Assembly (NCBI GenBank): GCA_944386095.1
Contig: CALWZU010000079.1
Span: 1 to 52,825 of the forward strand
Length of the DNA stretch: 52,825 bases
From: an uncultured Clostridia bacterium
GTDB lineage: Bacteria; Bacillota; Clostridia; Peptostreptococcales; Anaerovoracaceae
Direction of reading: 5' to 3'
In this document: piece by piece, positions 20,347 through 29,652 of the stretch
Layout: each line of letters opens with the position of its first letter
How positions within the stretch are numbered: position 1 is the first letter of the stretch
Notes under the pieces: model-generated
What the model was told of the DNA's origin: nothing
The model's database searches: none
Seen by the model: only the letters and a program-made list of their open reading frames with translations
Made by a program: the position numbers and the translations under genes

Positions 20347-22800
20347 TTATTGTCCAAATACTTTTTTTGATATTTTAACCCCATCCAGCGCATCTTTGCA
20401 ATAAAAATCCGCTCCGATCTTTCTGGCGTAGCCCTCTGTCAAAACGGCGCCGCCTACCATGATCAGGCAATCAGGCTTGACCGCCTTGACCGCCCGGATG
20501 GTTTCCTCCATGCTCACCACCGTGGTGGTCATCAGGGCGCTGAGACCAAGCAGCCGTATGTTCTCCTGCTCTACCGTATCGCAGATCTTTTGCACCGCCA
20601 CATCCTTTCCCAGGTCGATCACCTGATAGCCGTTGTTTTCCAGCATCACCTTCGCGATGTTTTTCCCGATATCGTGTACGTCTCCCTTTACCGTAGCAAT
20701 GGCCACAGTTCCCCGGTTTATCTGCTCTCCCTGGCTTTTCAGCTCCCTTTTGATTACCTGAAAGGCCTGCTTGACGGTTTCTGCGGATTTGATCAGCTGA
20801 GGCAGAAACAGCTTCCCTTTTTCAAACTGCTCTCCCACCTGGCCAAGGGCCGGCACGATGATTTCCTCGATGATTTCATCTGTGCTCCTGCCCTGTTCCA
20901 AAAGCACCTCTGTCGCAAAGGCCGCCTTATCCTCAAAGCCCCTTTGGATAATATCATATAAATCAAATACATAGGATTCCTGCACTTTTTCCAAAGGGTT
21001 GCAGGTGGCGCAGTTATGGGGTCCCCCTTCCGGCATTTTCTCCTGTTTTTTCTCCGTTACGATCCGCTGCACCGCCGCATGGTTGGTAAAATAATCCACA
21101 TATTCATCGCAGCCCTGATCGGCGCCGGAAAGCACCTCAAAGGCCCGGATGGTATCCATATATTCCGGCTCTGTGGGATCCGTGATAGGCGCATCCAGCC
21201 CCGCCTGCATGGCGGCCGCCAGGAAGGTGCGGTTCATCAGCTTCCGCTCCGGAAGGCCAAAGGAAATATTGCTGGCCCCCAGCGTTGTTTTGATCCCAAA
21301 CCGTTTTTTGACCTCCTCCAGGGCCCGCAGAGTTTCCGCCGCAGCGGACTGCTGGGCGGAAACCGTCAGGGTCAGGCAGTCCGCTATGATCCTTTCCCTG
21401 CCGATCCCGTAGCCCTCCGCCTCCCGGATGATTCTTTCGATGATCTCTACTCTTTTTTCCCAGGTTTCCGGAATGCCCTGCTCATCCAGGGCAAGGGCAA
21501 CCACGCAGGCGCCGTACTTCGCTGCGATGGGAAGGATCTGATCCATGCTTTCCTGTTTGCCGTTTACGGAATTGATCAGGGGCCTGCCGTTATACCGCCG
21601 GGCGGCTTCTTCCACCACATCGGCTCTGGCGCTGTCGATCTGCAGGGGCAGCGCCGTCATGGAGGCCACCCGTTCCATCACCCTCAACATCATTTCCTTC
21701 TCATCGATATCCGCAAGGCCCACGTTGATATCCAGGATTTGCGCTCCCGCCTCCTCCTGCCGGATGGCTTCTTCTTCTATATATCCCAGATCTCCCGCCC
21801 GCAGGGCTTCCTTCAGCTTCTTTTTCCCTGTAGGGTTGATTTTTTCTCCGATGACCGTGATCCGGCCGCCGCCCAGCTCCACCGTTTTCATGGAAGAGCA
21901 CACGGCCGTAACGGCGGCCACCTGCCGCCTGACAGGGGCCACGTCCCTGATTTCCTGCGCCAAAAGCCGGATATATTCCGGGTCCGTCCCGCAGCAGCCG
22001 CCGATGATCCTCACGCCGGCTCTGACGAAATCCCCGCAGATCTCAGCATATTCCCGGGGCGTCACATCATAAAGGGTCTCTCCGTTTTCTACCCGGGGCA
22101 GGCCGGCGTTCGGCTGCACGATAACGGGGATCCGGCAATGCTGCAAAACCTCCGTTACAATGGGAGCGATCTGCCGGGGTCCAAGAGAACAGTTGACGCC
22201 CAGGGCGTCGATGCCCAGATCCTGCAAAGCCGTGACCATGGTCACCGGATCCGTTCCCATCAGCATCCTGCCATCCTCCTGGAAAGTGACCGAGCACACG
22301 ATGGGCAGGCTTGTCTTTTCTTTGGCAGCCAGAATCGCCGCCTTCATTTCGTAAATATCCGCAAAGGTTTCAAAGATGATCAGATCCGCCCCGGCAGCCT
22401 GCGCCGCCTCAGCCTGTCTTCCATATACCCGGTAAGCCTCGTCAAAGGTCAGATCTCCCGCCGGCGCCATCATTTTGCCGCAGGGTCCAACGTCCATCGC
22501 CACCAGCGTCCCAAAATCCGCCACCGCTTCCTTGGCTACGGCGATGGCTTTTTCAATGATTTCCTCTACGCTGTAGCCGCAGCCCTCCACCTTGTATTCC
22601 ACCGAACCGAAGGTATTGGCGGAAACCACGTGAGAACCGGCCCTGGCATAGGCCCGGTAAATCTCCGACAGCCCCCTGGGATCGGTAAAATTCAAAAGCT
22701 CCGGAATGTCTCCCGCCGCAAGGCCGATCTTTTGCATCATGGTTCCCATGGCGCCGTCAAAAATCACCACCTGCTTTTCCAATAATTCTCTAAATTTCAT
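20347..22800 (-). CDS. metH: Cobalamin-dependent methionine synthase without reactivation domain
   Basis: This 817-residue protein transfers a methyl group from methyltetrahydrofolate via cobalamin to homocysteine. Domains in order: homocysteine-binding barrel (residues 1-290) with zinc cysteines C204, C269 and C270 (in GGCCGT); pterin-binding barrel (about 310-560) with VIGEKINPTG; helical cap; and cobalamin-binding domain with the lower-ligand His at about residue 709 in GDVHDIGKN. The C-terminal AdoMet-binding reactivation domain of long MetH proteins (about 1,200 residues) is missing, as in some other anaerobes. No separate activation protein is encoded in this window. It follows metF by 80 bp. 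Confidence 0.95.
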   Translation of the reverse strand: MKFRELLEKQVVIFDGAMGTMMQKIGLAAGDIPELLNFTDPRGLSEIYRAYARAGSHVVSANTFGSVEYKVEGCGYSVEEIIEKAIAVAKEAVADFGTLVAMDVGPCGKMMAPAGDLTFDEAYRVYGRQAEAAQAAGADLIIFETFADIYEMKAAILAAKEKTSLPIVCSVTFQEDGRMLMGTDPVTMVTALQDLGIDALGVNCSLGPRQIAPIVTEVLQHCRIPVIVQPNAGLPRVENGETLYDVTPREYAEICGDFVRAGVRIIGGCCGTDPEYIRLLAQEIRDVAPVRRQVAAVTAVCSSMKTVELGGGRITVIGEKINPTGKKKLKEALRAGDLGYIEEEAIRQEEAGAQILDINVGLADIDEKEMMLRVMERVASMTALPLQIDSARADVVEEAARRYNGRPLINSVNGKQESMDQILPIAAKYGACVVALALDEQGIPETWEKRVEIIERIIREAEGYGIGRERIIADCLTLTVSAQQSAAAETLRALEEVKKRFGIKTTLGASNISFGLPERKLMNRTFLAAAMQAGLDAPITDPTEPEYMDTIRAFEVLSGADQGCDEYVDYFTNHAAVQRIVTEKKQEKMPEGGPHNCATCNPLEKVQESYVFDLYDIIQRGFEDKAAFATEVLLEQGRSTDEIIEEIIVPALGQVGEQFEKGKLFLPQLIKSAETVKQAFQVIKRELKSQGEQINRGTVAIATVKGDVHDIGKNIAKVMLENNGYQVIDLGKDVAVQKICDTVEQENIRLLGLSALMTTTVVSMEETIRAVKAVKPDCLIMVGGAVLTEGYARKIGADFYCKDALDGVKISKKVFGQ

Positions 22801-22880
22801 CTGGCTTACTCCTCATCTGTTTTTTCGGATTTCTCTTTTGGGGCGGAACCCCTGCCTTCGTTATTTACCGGGAAACCCTT

Positions 22881-23762
22881 TTACCGGGAAAGCTCCCGGA
22901 TGCTTCCGATGCTCCGCATGATCCTTTTCGTCGTATCGGGGCGGTTCATCGTATAAAGATGTATCCCTCTGACGCCCCAGGCCATCAGATCCACGATCTG
23001 ACCGATGGCATAAGCTTCTCCCGCTTCTTTCAGGGCTTCGGGATTATGTTCATATTTGCGGATGATCCTCATGAATTTCGGGGGGATCTCGCAGCCGCAC
23101 AGATTCTTCATCCGCAGGATCTGGGATGCATTCAAACAGGGCATGATCCCCGCCGAAACCGGCAGATCGATTCCCGCGATCTCCAGCTTTTCCATAAAAT
23201 CGTAAAAGACCTCGTTATCAAAAAACAGCTGGGTAATCAGAAAATCCGCTCCCGCCTCCACCTTCATTTTCAGATTCAAAATATCCCGCGCCCTGGAGGG
23301 ACACTCCGGATGTCCTTCCGGATAACAGGCTGCGCCAATGGAAAAGCCTCCCTCCGCCTTTATCTGGCCGATCAGATCCTTGGCGTATTCATACTGAAGA
23401 GGGCTTGGAAAGGTAAAATCCGGATCCTGAGGGATATCTCCCCTCATAGCCAGGATGTTTTCGATCCCGTTTGCCTTCAGCTGCTCCATCACCTGCGCCA
23501 CCTCCTGCTTGGTAGAAGAAATACAGGTCAGATGAGCCAGGGCTTCGATCCCGTAATGCTGCTTGAGCCTGGTGGCGATTTCCACCGTTCTTCCCTTTGA
23601 GCTGCCTCCCGCTCCGTAGGTAACGCTGATAAAATCAGGATTTTCCTCTTTTAAAGCCTCTATGGTTTCATACACCCCCTCAATGGGCAAATGGGCCTTA
23701 GGCGGAAACACCTCAAAGGAAATAACCGTCTTTTTTGTTTCATACATTTCTCTGATCTTCAT
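22881..23762 (-). CDS. metF: Methylenetetrahydrofolate reductase
   Basis: This is a 293-residue TIM-barrel flavoprotein of the MetF family, with SFEVFPPK near the start, SVTYGAGGSS, and ITQLFFDNE. It reduces methylene-THF to methyl-THF, the substrate of the methionine synthase encoded immediately downstream. The length matches the single-domain bacterial enzyme. Confidence 0.95.
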   Translation of the reverse strand: MKIREMYETKKTVISFEVFPPKAHLPIEGVYETIEALKEENPDFISVTYGAGGSSKGRTVEIATRLKQHYGIEALAHLTCISSTKQEVAQVMEQLKANGIENILAMRGDIPQDPDFTFPSPLQYEYAKDLIGQIKAEGGFSIGAACYPEGHPECPSRARDILNLKMKVEAGADFLITQLFFDNEVFYDFMEKLEIAGIDLPVSAGIMPCLNASQILRMKNLCGCEIPPKFMRIIRKYEHNPEALKEAGEAYAIGQIVDLMAWGVRGIHLYTMNRPDTTKRIMRSIGSIRELSR

Positions 23763-23840
23763 TTTTCCCTCCCAACCGGGCAGGTCAGCCTCCCGCCCTC
23801 TCCGGCTTGTCCTTCAAATAAGACGCCGGCTTGTCCTTTC

Positions 23841-24674
23841 TCACTGCTCCTCTTCCTTTAAATCGATCTCGTTAAAATACACCCTGTCCAGATACAGTCC
23901 CCAGGGCGGCACCGTTCTTCCCGCCCGGCGCCGGTCCTTTGAGGCGATAATATCGGGGATTTCTTCCGGCGAAAGCCTTCCAAGGCCTACCTCCAGAAGC
24001 GTCCCCGTCATGATCCGCACCATGTTATAAAGAAAGCCGTCACCCCTGACAGACAGGCTTATCAGCTTTCCTGCATCCGGTGAGGCTTTTTCTTGTGTTT
24101 TGGTCGTTTGGGCATTTTCTGAAAAAGACGCCAGCTCCTGGCAGCCTATATGATAAGAATAAATCGTCCGGACCGTGGTTTGCTGAGGCGTACTTCCCAT
24201 AGCCATAAAAGCCCCAAAATCATGGGTACCCACAAAGCAGGCCGCCCCCCTGCGCATGGCCTGCAGATCCAGCTCTTTCTCTACCGTATAACAATAATTG
24301 CGTTGGAAGACGTCCTTTTCCCCGCAGTTTCTGATCTTATAGGTATATTTTTTCCCGCAGGCATTAAACCGGGCGTGAAAATCCATGGGCACCTGCTCCA
24401 GCCCGGTGATTTTCACATCGCCGGGCAAAAGCCGGTTGGCCACAAGCCTGAGCTTTTCCACAGGGATACCGAAGGCGCCCCTGAAGGTCGCCCTCTGGCC
24501 CAGGGCGTGAACCCCCGCATCCGTGCGGCTTGCACCCTCCAGCTTGACGCGGCAGCCGCACACCTGAGACAAAACCTCTGTCAGTACGCCCTGCACCGTT
24601 CGTTTGTCAGGCTGGATCTGCCATCCGGAAAAATTTGTGCCGTCATAGGCGATGGTAAGCAAAATGTTTTTCAT
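23841..24674 (-). CDS. truA: tRNA pseudouridine(38-40) synthase
   Basis: This 277-residue TruA-family enzyme has the catalytic Asp D52 in [13 protein letters not shown]. It modifies the anticodon stem-loop of many tRNAs. A polar insertion of about 25 residues (from [11 protein letters not shown]) precedes the core segment [19 protein letters not shown]. The start overlaps the glnS stop by 4 bp (ATGA), so the two are coupled. Confidence 0.95.
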   Translation of the reverse strand: MKNILLTIAYDGTNFSGWQIQPDKRTVQGVLTEVLSQVCGCRVKLEGASRTDAGVHALGQRATFRGAFGIPVEKLRLVANRLLPGDVKITGLEQVPMDFHARFNACGKKYTYKIRNCGEKDVFQRNYCYTVEKELDLQAMRRGAACFVGTHDFGAFMAMGSTPQQTTVRTIYSYHIGCQELASFSENAQTTKTQEKASPDAGKLISLSVRGDGFLYNMVRIMTGTLLEVGLGRLSPEEIPDIIASKDRRRAGRTVPPWGLYLDRVYFNEIDLKEEEQ

Positions 24675-26359
24675 GATTTCTTCCAGGAACTTTTTAAATC
24701 CACGATTCTTGTAAATACCTTTTCCTCTTGGGTTGAAAGAACTTCATCCAGCATATAATAGCCCTGGCGGAAAAACTGACAGCGCTCCTGGGGCTTCATC
24801 TCCAAAACCGACGGCTCCGCCTTTGCATGATAAATCTGCAGGGAATCCGGATTCAGTATGGGATTTCCGTTTTCATCATTTTTCATCAGGGTTCCGTAGG
24901 CATAAATGGTGATATCCGCCGCATGCTCTGCGTCTACCCAGTGAATGGTTCCCTTGACCTTTCTTCCCGTAAAGCTGGTGCCGCTTTTCGTCTGGGGATC
25001 ATAGGTGCAGACAAGCTCTGTCACCTGTCCTTTTTCATCCTTGATCACTTCCTCGCAGCGGATAAAATACGCTCCCTTAAAACGGACCTCGTTTCCGGGA
25101 AACAGTCTGAAATAGCCTTTCACCGGCTCTTCCATGAAGTCCTCCCGCTCCACATAAAGATGCTTTGTAAAGGGTACCTGCCGGCTTCCCAGGGAAGGAT
25201 CCTTCCCGTTTTCCACCTCCATCCATTCGCACTGATCCTGGGGATAATTGCGTATGGTTACCTTTAACGGATCCATTACCACCATTTTGGAAGGGGACTT
25301 TTCCTTCAGATCTTCCCGCACACAGTGCTCCAAAAGGCCCATGTCCACCACGCTGTTGGCCTTGGCCACGCCGATCCGTTCACAAAAATCCCGGATAGCC
25401 TCAGGGGTATAGCCTCTTCTGCGCAGTCCGGCGATGGTAGGCATTCTGGGATCATCCCAGCCCATTACCTTTCCCTCATCCACCAGCGCCTTCAGGTAAC
25501 GCTTGCTCATAAGGGTATCCGTCAGATTCAGCCTGGCAAATTCGATCTGCTGGGGGGGATTTTCCCATTCCGTTTCTTTGAGCACCCAGTCGTAAAGAGG
25601 CCTGTGGTCTTCAAATTCCAGGGTGCAGATAGAATGGGTAATGCCCTCTATGGCGTCTTCGATAGGATGGGCAAAATCGTACATAGGATAAATACACCAT
25701 TTGTCTGCGGTGTTATGGTGAGTGGAATGGGATATCCGGTAAAGAGCCGGATCCCTCATATTGATATTGGGCGAGCTCATGTCGATTTTTGCTCGAAGCA
25801 CCTTTTCCCCGTCCTGAAATTCTCCGTTTTTCATTCTTTCAAACAAATCCAGGTTTTCTTCCACGCTGCGGTTTCGATAAGGGCTTTCCACCCCGGGCTC
25901 CTTCAGCGTACCCCGGTAAGCCTTCATTTCTTCCGCAGAAAGGTCGCACACGTAGGCCTTGCCTTTTTTGATCAGCTTAACGGCGCATTCATACATGGTG
26001 TCAAAATAGTCGGAAGCAAACAACAGCTTGTCCCACTGAAAGCCCAGCCATCTGACGTCCTCCTTGATGGATTCCACATATTCCGTATCCTCCTTCACCG
26101 GATTGGTATCATCAAAACGGAGATTGCATTTGCCTCCATATTTCAGAGCCGTTCCGAAATTCAGGCAGATGGACTTGGCGTGTCCGATATGCAGATAACC
26201 GTTTGGTTCAGGGGGAAACCTGGTATAGACCCGGCCGCCGTATCTGTCCTGAGCCAGATCCTTGTCGATGATGTTATAAATAAAATTGGAAGAGACCGCT
26301 TCTTGCCCCTGGGTTCTTTCTTCCGCTGTTTCCTGCGTTTTGGAATGTTTTTCAGCCAT
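24671..26359 (-). CDS. glnS: Glutaminyl-tRNA synthetase
   Basis: This 562-residue class I synthetase has the HIGH signature in [16 protein letters not shown] and a KMSKS-like LMSKRYL. It has the GlnRS segments [14 protein letters not shown] and [16 protein letters not shown], and a C-terminal beta-barrel anticodon-binding region. Its presence implies direct charging of tRNA-Gln, although many Firmicutes use the indirect GatCAB route. AGGAGG lies 5 bases before the ATG. It is divergent from an Lrp-type regulator. Confidence 0.95.
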   Translation of the reverse strand: MAEKHSKTQETAEERTQGQEAVSSNFIYNIIDKDLAQDRYGGRVYTRFPPEPNGYLHIGHAKSICLNFGTALKYGGKCNLRFDDTNPVKEDTEYVESIKEDVRWLGFQWDKLLFASDYFDTMYECAVKLIKKGKAYVCDLSAEEMKAYRGTLKEPGVESPYRNRSVEENLDLFERMKNGEFQDGEKVLRAKIDMSSPNINMRDPALYRISHSTHHNTADKWCIYPMYDFAHPIEDAIEGITHSICTLEFEDHRPLYDWVLKETEWENPPQQIEFARLNLTDTLMSKRYLKALVDEGKVMGWDDPRMPTIAGLRRRGYTPEAIRDFCERIGVAKANSVVDMGLLEHCVREDLKEKSPSKMVVMDPLKVTIRNYPQDQCEWMEVENGKDPSLGSRQVPFTKHLYVEREDFMEEPVKGYFRLFPGNEVRFKGAYFIRCEEVIKDEKGQVTELVCTYDPQTKSGTSFTGRKVKGTIHWVDAEHAADITIYAYGTLMKNDENGNPILNPDSLQIYHAKAEPSVLEMKPQERCQFFRQGYYMLDEVLSTQEEKVFTRIVDLKSSWKKS

Positions 26360-26385
26360 AAAATCCTCCTAAAAAAATAATAATA

Positions 26386-26419
26386 ATTATATCACAATCC
26401 CCTTCGATTATGGTATAAT
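26386..26419. promoter_or_regulatory. Back-to-back extended -10 promoters of glnS and the Lrp regulator
   Basis: On the minus strand TGATATAAT (TATAAT at 26386-26391) precedes glnS; on the plus strand TGGTATAAT (TATAAT at 26414-26419) precedes the regulator. Both are extended -10 elements and neither has a good -35 box. The two elements are 22 bp apart, so the polymerases would compete for the same DNA. Confidence 0.6.
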
Positions 26420-26449
26420 TTAAAGAAAAAAATAAGGTGGGAATGGGTT

Positions 26450-26911
26450 ATGGATATTACAGATATTAAAATATTAGAGTTGCTGCAGCAAAACTCCAGA
26501 ATTTCGATTTCCGAAATCAGCAAGAAAGTCAACATGTCCCTGTCTGCAGTCAGCGAACGTTTGAAAAAGCTGGAAAGCACCGATATTATCAAGCAATACA
26601 CGGTCATCCTCAATCCTGAATATCTGGGAAAAGAGCTGTCCGTTATCATGAATTTATGCCTGGAGCAGCCGGGTATTACAGAAGAATTTGTGGAATTTGT
26701 CAAATCCGAGCATGAAATCCTGGAATGCCACTATATTACAGGGGACTACGATTATTCCCTGAAAATCGTCACAAAAAATACCGCCACGCTGGAAAAGCTC
26801 ATGAACAAAATCAAAAGCTACCCCGGAATCAAGCGGTCCCAGACCAATGTGATCCTCTCCAGCATGAAAAACAATTACAGCGTTGCGCCTTATACAGACA
26901 AAAAAATCTAA
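26450..26911 (+). CDS. Lrp/AsnC-family transcriptional regulator
   Basis: This 153-residue regulator has an N-terminal winged helix-turn-helix (MDITDIKILELLQQNSRISI, then SEISKKVNMSLSAVSERLKKLE) and a C-terminal RAM ligand-binding domain with CHYITGDYDYSLKIV. Such proteins bind amino acids and act as octamers. It is one of few plus-strand genes and is divergent from glnS, so it may control itself and glnS. Its ligand cannot be read from the sequence. GGTGGG precedes the ATG by about 10 bases. Confidence 0.92.
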   Translation: MDITDIKILELLQQNSRISISEISKKVNMSLSAVSERLKKLESTDIIKQYTVILNPEYLGKELSVIMNLCLEQPGITEEFVEFVKSEHEILECHYITGDYDYSLKIVTKNTATLEKLMNKIKSYPGIKRSQTNVILSSMKNNYSVAPYTDKKI

Positions 26912-26915
26912 TTGT

Positions 26916-26944
26916 CCGGCCGGGAATCTTCCCGGCCTTTCTAT
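26916..26944 (+). terminator. Terminator of the Lrp regulator gene
   Basis: A perfect 9-bp hairpin (GGCCGGGAA and TTCCCGGCC around TC, 26918-26937) is followed by TTTCT, directly after the stop codon. Confidence 0.85.
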
Positions 26945-27009
26945 ATGAATGAATCCTTTTATTCTCCGATACCGCAGCCGATTCCAGCCGAGATTCCCTC
27001 CTGCCAATA

Positions 27010-27045
27010 AAAACCGCGGGCGCCTTCCTAAAAAGGCGCCCGAAA
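27010..27045 (-). terminator. Terminator of the EamA transporter gene
   Basis: Read on the minus strand, CGGGCGCC and GGCGCCCG form an 8-bp stem (27017-27042) followed by GCGGTTTTTATT. It lies 55 bp past the stop of the EamA-type gene. Confidence 0.8.
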
Positions 27046-27097
27046 ATGGTTGATAGATCTATTCCCAAAGGATCCGAAAATAAAAGCTTTTTCTTTT

Positions 27098-28021
27098 TCA
27101 GCCTCCCTGTGTTGTTTCCGCTTCATGAAGCCTTTCTTCCCGGCGCTGATCCCGAAACCCGAGAAAAATTCCCACGATTACCACAGCGCATCCGAAAAAT
27201 TGCAGGCCCGACATCACTTCTCCCGCCAAAAGGGCCAGCAGCATTCCCAGCACCGGAGACAGATTAAACAAAAGTCCGGAAACCGCAGCGTCTACCCTTG
27301 CTACGCCGGCGCTCCAGGCCATATTGGCAACTCCCAGGATCACAACGCCCAGATATAAAAGGGACAGCACCATTTCCGGCGTAAAAGCGGGAATGCCTGT
27401 TACCAAAAGGATCTCTCCGATACAGAAGGGCGCCGTCAGCACTACGCCCACGCCAAAGGTCATGGCCGCAATAATGGCGGCAGGCAGATTTTCATCATAT
27501 TTTTTGATATGTACGCTGTAAATCGTCCAGGTGACCGAGGTGCTGGCCGCCATCAAAATACCTACGATGGTGGTGTTTTCATCGATAAGCGTCCCGCCGA
27601 TACAGGTGATAACGATACCGGCGGTGGCAAGGACCGCGCCCACAGCCTTCCAGGCCGTCATGACCTCTCCCAGACATAAAACGCCCCCTACCAGCATACA
27701 CACCGGCATGGTAGCCTGCAAAATCGAAGCCACGTTGGCCGAACACCAGGACAGGCCCGCCTGCATGACCACCGTATTGCATAAAAACGCCACGCTGCCA
27801 TAAAAAAGAGCCTTTTTCGTAAGCAGCATCCCGGGGCGAAAGCCTGCCTTCAGCGCAAAGGGCAGAATGAACAGAAAGGCAAAAATGCCTCTGAAAATAC
27901 TGATGGTCACCGGGCCCGCCATGCTGAGGGTGGCCTTTCCAACCACCGGCAAAGACGCCCAGGCAACGATAGCGATCATCAGATAAAGGTAGTATCTGAG
28001 ATGGGAAGTGTGCTTTTTCAT
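27098..28021 (-). CDS. EamA/DMT-family drug/metabolite transporter
   Basis: This protein of 307 residues has ten predicted membrane helices in two EamA repeats, with a conserved first-repeat segment FRGIFAFLFILPFAL and a second-repeat segment STSVTWTIYSVHIK. It is an inner-membrane exporter or importer of unknown small molecule. The start is the ATG at 28019-28021, 6 bases after AAGGAA. A longer reading to 28075 has no ribosome site and an implausible N-terminus. Confidence 0.9.
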   Translation of the reverse strand: MKKHTSHLRYYLYLMIAIVAWASLPVVGKATLSMAGPVTISIFRGIFAFLFILPFALKAGFRPGMLLTKKALFYGSVAFLCNTVVMQAGLSWCSANVASILQATMPVCMLVGGVLCLGEVMTAWKAVGAVLATAGIVITCIGGTLIDENTTIVGILMAASTSVTWTIYSVHIKKYDENLPAAIIAAMTFGVGVVLTAPFCIGEILLVTGIPAFTPEMVLSLLYLGVVILGVANMAWSAGVARVDAAVSGLLFNLSPVLGMLLALLAGEVMSGLQFFGCAVVIVGIFLGFRDQRREERLHEAETTQGG

Positions 28022-28180
28022 TTGGCTTTCCTTCTTTTCCTGTTTTTGGCCGCGTCCCGGATGCCTGGGATCCACCGGCCCGCCTCAGGCGGCGCCGGTT
28101 GCGGATCCATTTGAGCAAAGCTTTTACTCTTTTGATCGTCCGTTTTATTTTGCTGTCAGAAAGCTTTTCTCCCTTTTATT

Positions 28181-28894
28181 TTATTTCTTTTTTTTACTTT
28201 TGTTTTTATTCTGGCCGGCTTTCTGGCCCTGACCGGAGATCTGGCTTTGGCCGGTCTGTTCGCCGCGCTTCTGAGCCATTTGCTTCTGGTATTGCTCGAT
28301 CTTCTGATCCCGCTCCTTCTTTCTCTGAGCCAGCCGTTTTTCCGCTTCCCGCTTGGCTTCTTTATAGGGGTTGACCTTTTTGCCGGCCTCCTGCTGCTCC
28401 TGCTGCATCTTAGCCTGTTCTCTGAAGGTAATAAAGATGATAACCACAAACATCAGGATCATCAGAACCGTTGTTACAAGGGATTCTGTTTTGGCATTCT
28501 TCGTTTTAAAGGAAATGCTCACATCCTCTCCCAGCTGGTTGCCCTGGGTATCCGTCAAGGCGCCGTCGATGAGGATCTCGTATTCCGTATTCTGATCCAG
28601 TTCATTTTCAAACAGCAGATTTACCCGCTCCGGTTCATCCTCCTGTTCCAATACCATGATGGGCTGTTCCTTGCCTTCGCCATCTACCACCCGGAAGCAG
28701 CTTTCGTTTTCCGTAACCTCTATGGGCTGACTGAATACCAGCCGGGCCATCTGATTGATGGTCTGATATCCGGTTCCCCCATCCTCCGGAAAAGCGGAAA
28801 CCAGCTCAAGCTGCCCCGCCGCAAACGCCGTTTGGCCGAAAACAGCTCCTGCCATAACGATGATTGTAATGATACCTAGTATTTTTTTCTTCAT
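28181..28894 (-). CDS. Secreted/membrane protein with a bacterial Ig-like domain
   Basis: The protein (237 residues) has a signal peptide (MKKKILGIITIIVMAG, likely cleaved after AFA), then a domain of about 95 residues resembling the SbsA Ig-like fold (LVSAFPEDGG, ARLVFSQPIEV, NTEYEILIDGALTDTQGN, ISFKTKN). A transmembrane helix (TTVLMILMFVVIIFITF) follows, and the long cytoplasmic tail is rich in Lys, Glu and Gln. Function unknown. The ATG overlaps the stop of tadA (ATGA). Confidence 0.75.
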   Translation of the reverse strand: MKKKILGIITIIVMAGAVFGQTAFAAGQLELVSAFPEDGGTGYQTINQMARLVFSQPIEVTENESCFRVVDGEGKEQPIMVLEQEDEPERVNLLFENELDQNTEYEILIDGALTDTQGNQLGEDVSISFKTKNAKTESLVTTVLMILMFVVIIFITFREQAKMQQEQQEAGKKVNPYKEAKREAEKRLAQRKKERDQKIEQYQKQMAQKRGEQTGQSQISGQGQKAGQNKNKSKKKK

Positions 28895-29358
28895 GTTTTT
28901 TTCCTCTTTTCCCTCAGAGCTGTGAAAAATTCCTGCAAAACGCTCCGGCACTCTTCCTCCAGAATCCCGGCCTCGATTTCTACCTGATGATTCAGTCTTT
29001 TATCCTGCAAAAGGTTCATCAAAGACCCGCAGGCTCCCGCCTTGGGATCCATGGCCCCGATGACAAGCTTTCCCACTCTTGCCTGCACAATGGCTCCGGC
29101 GCACATAGGGCAGGGCTCCAAAGTCACATACATCTGGCACCGGTGCAGACGCCAGCCTCCCAGATGAGCCGCCGCATCCCGAATGGCCATGATCTCCGCA
29201 TGACAGGTGGGATCCTTTTTCCCTTCCCGGCAGTTTCTTCCCCTGCCTACGATCTGCCCGTCGCAAACGACCACCGCCCCTACCGGGACTTCCTCTTGCG
29301 CAAGAGCCGCCCGGGCCTCTTCCAGAGCGGCCCCCATATATCGCTGTTGATCTGTCAT
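28891..29358 (-). CDS. tadA: tRNA adenosine(34) deaminase
   Basis: This 155-residue zinc deaminase has the catalytic HAE (H53, E55 in TCHAEIMAIRD) and PCPMC (82-86). TadA makes inosine at position 34 of tRNA-Arg(ACG). It resembles the dCMP deaminase elsewhere in the window but lacks its insertion and has the TadA pattern. It is coupled by 4 bp to the Ig-like membrane protein gene. Confidence 0.93.
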   Translation of the reverse strand: MTDQQRYMGAALEEARAALAQEEVPVGAVVVCDGQIVGRGRNCREGKKDPTCHAEIMAIRDAAAHLGGWRLHRCQMYVTLEPCPMCAGAIVQARVGKLVIGAMDPKAGACGSLMNLLQDKRLNHQVEIEAGILEEECRSVLQEFFTALREKRKKT

Positions 29359-29401
29359 TGTTTCATATCCTCAGAATTTGATTATAACATCGATTTTGGT
29401 C

Positions 29402-29430
29402 TTGTACAATAACAAAATCGGTGTTAAAAT
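29402..29430 (+). promoter_or_regulatory. Predicted promoter of tRNA-Arg
   Basis: TTGTAC (29402-29407) and TAAAAT (29425-29430) are spaced by 17 bp; transcription would start a few bases before the mature tRNA. Confidence 0.5.
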
Positions 29431-29443
29431 ATCTGTGTTATAT

Positions 29444-29519
29444 GCCCCTGGAGCTAAGGGGATAGCGCGTCGGTTTCCTATGCCGTGCGTCGGATGTTCG
29501 AATCATCTCGGGGGTGCCA
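29444..29519 (+). tRNA. tRNA-Arg (anticodon CCT), atypical
   Basis: This is a 76-nt tRNA shape with encoded CCA. The acceptor GCCCCTG pairs with CGGGGGT (with G-T wobbles at both ends of the G/C core), and the T arm GGATG-TTCGAAT-CATCT is good. The anticodon loop reads TTCCTAT, giving CCT. Oddities: position 8 is G instead of T; the D stem GCTA/GCGC pairs at only two positions (an alternative GCTA/TAGC pairing shifts the anticodon arm); and the base of the anticodon stem is a T-T mismatch. It has a promoter-like sequence and its own terminator, so it may be functional but unusual, or decaying. Confidence 0.8.
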
Positions 29520-29555
29520 AAGGCTGTAAATGCAGACATTTACAGCCTTTTTTAT
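29520..29555 (+). terminator. Terminator of tRNA-Arg
   Basis: A perfect 11-bp hairpin (GGCTGTAAATG and CATTTACAGCC around CAGA, 29522-29547) is followed by six T residues, 2 bp after the CCA end of the tRNA. Confidence 0.92.
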
Positions 29556-29613
29556 TCTGTGCCGGCCTTCGTCTTGGCCGTTTTTTAAGATGACTTTCTC
29601 CGTTTTAAGACAG

Positions 29614-29647
29614 GAAAAGCCGGGAGTCTGTTTTCAGATCCCGGCTG
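29614..29647 (-). terminator. Terminator of tRNA-Gly
   Basis: On the minus strand AGCCGGGA-TCTG and CAGA-TCCCGGCT-type arms form a hairpin with an AAAA loop, with a TTTT run after it. It begins 6 bp after the CCA end of tRNA-Gly. Confidence 0.85.
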
Positions 29648-29652
29648 GATTT

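Noticed and set aside
20347-23840. A possible SAM or cobalamin riboswitch in front of metF or metH
   Set aside because: The gaps (about 80 bp each) are too short and contain no riboswitch-like core; none was seen in front of glnS-truA either.
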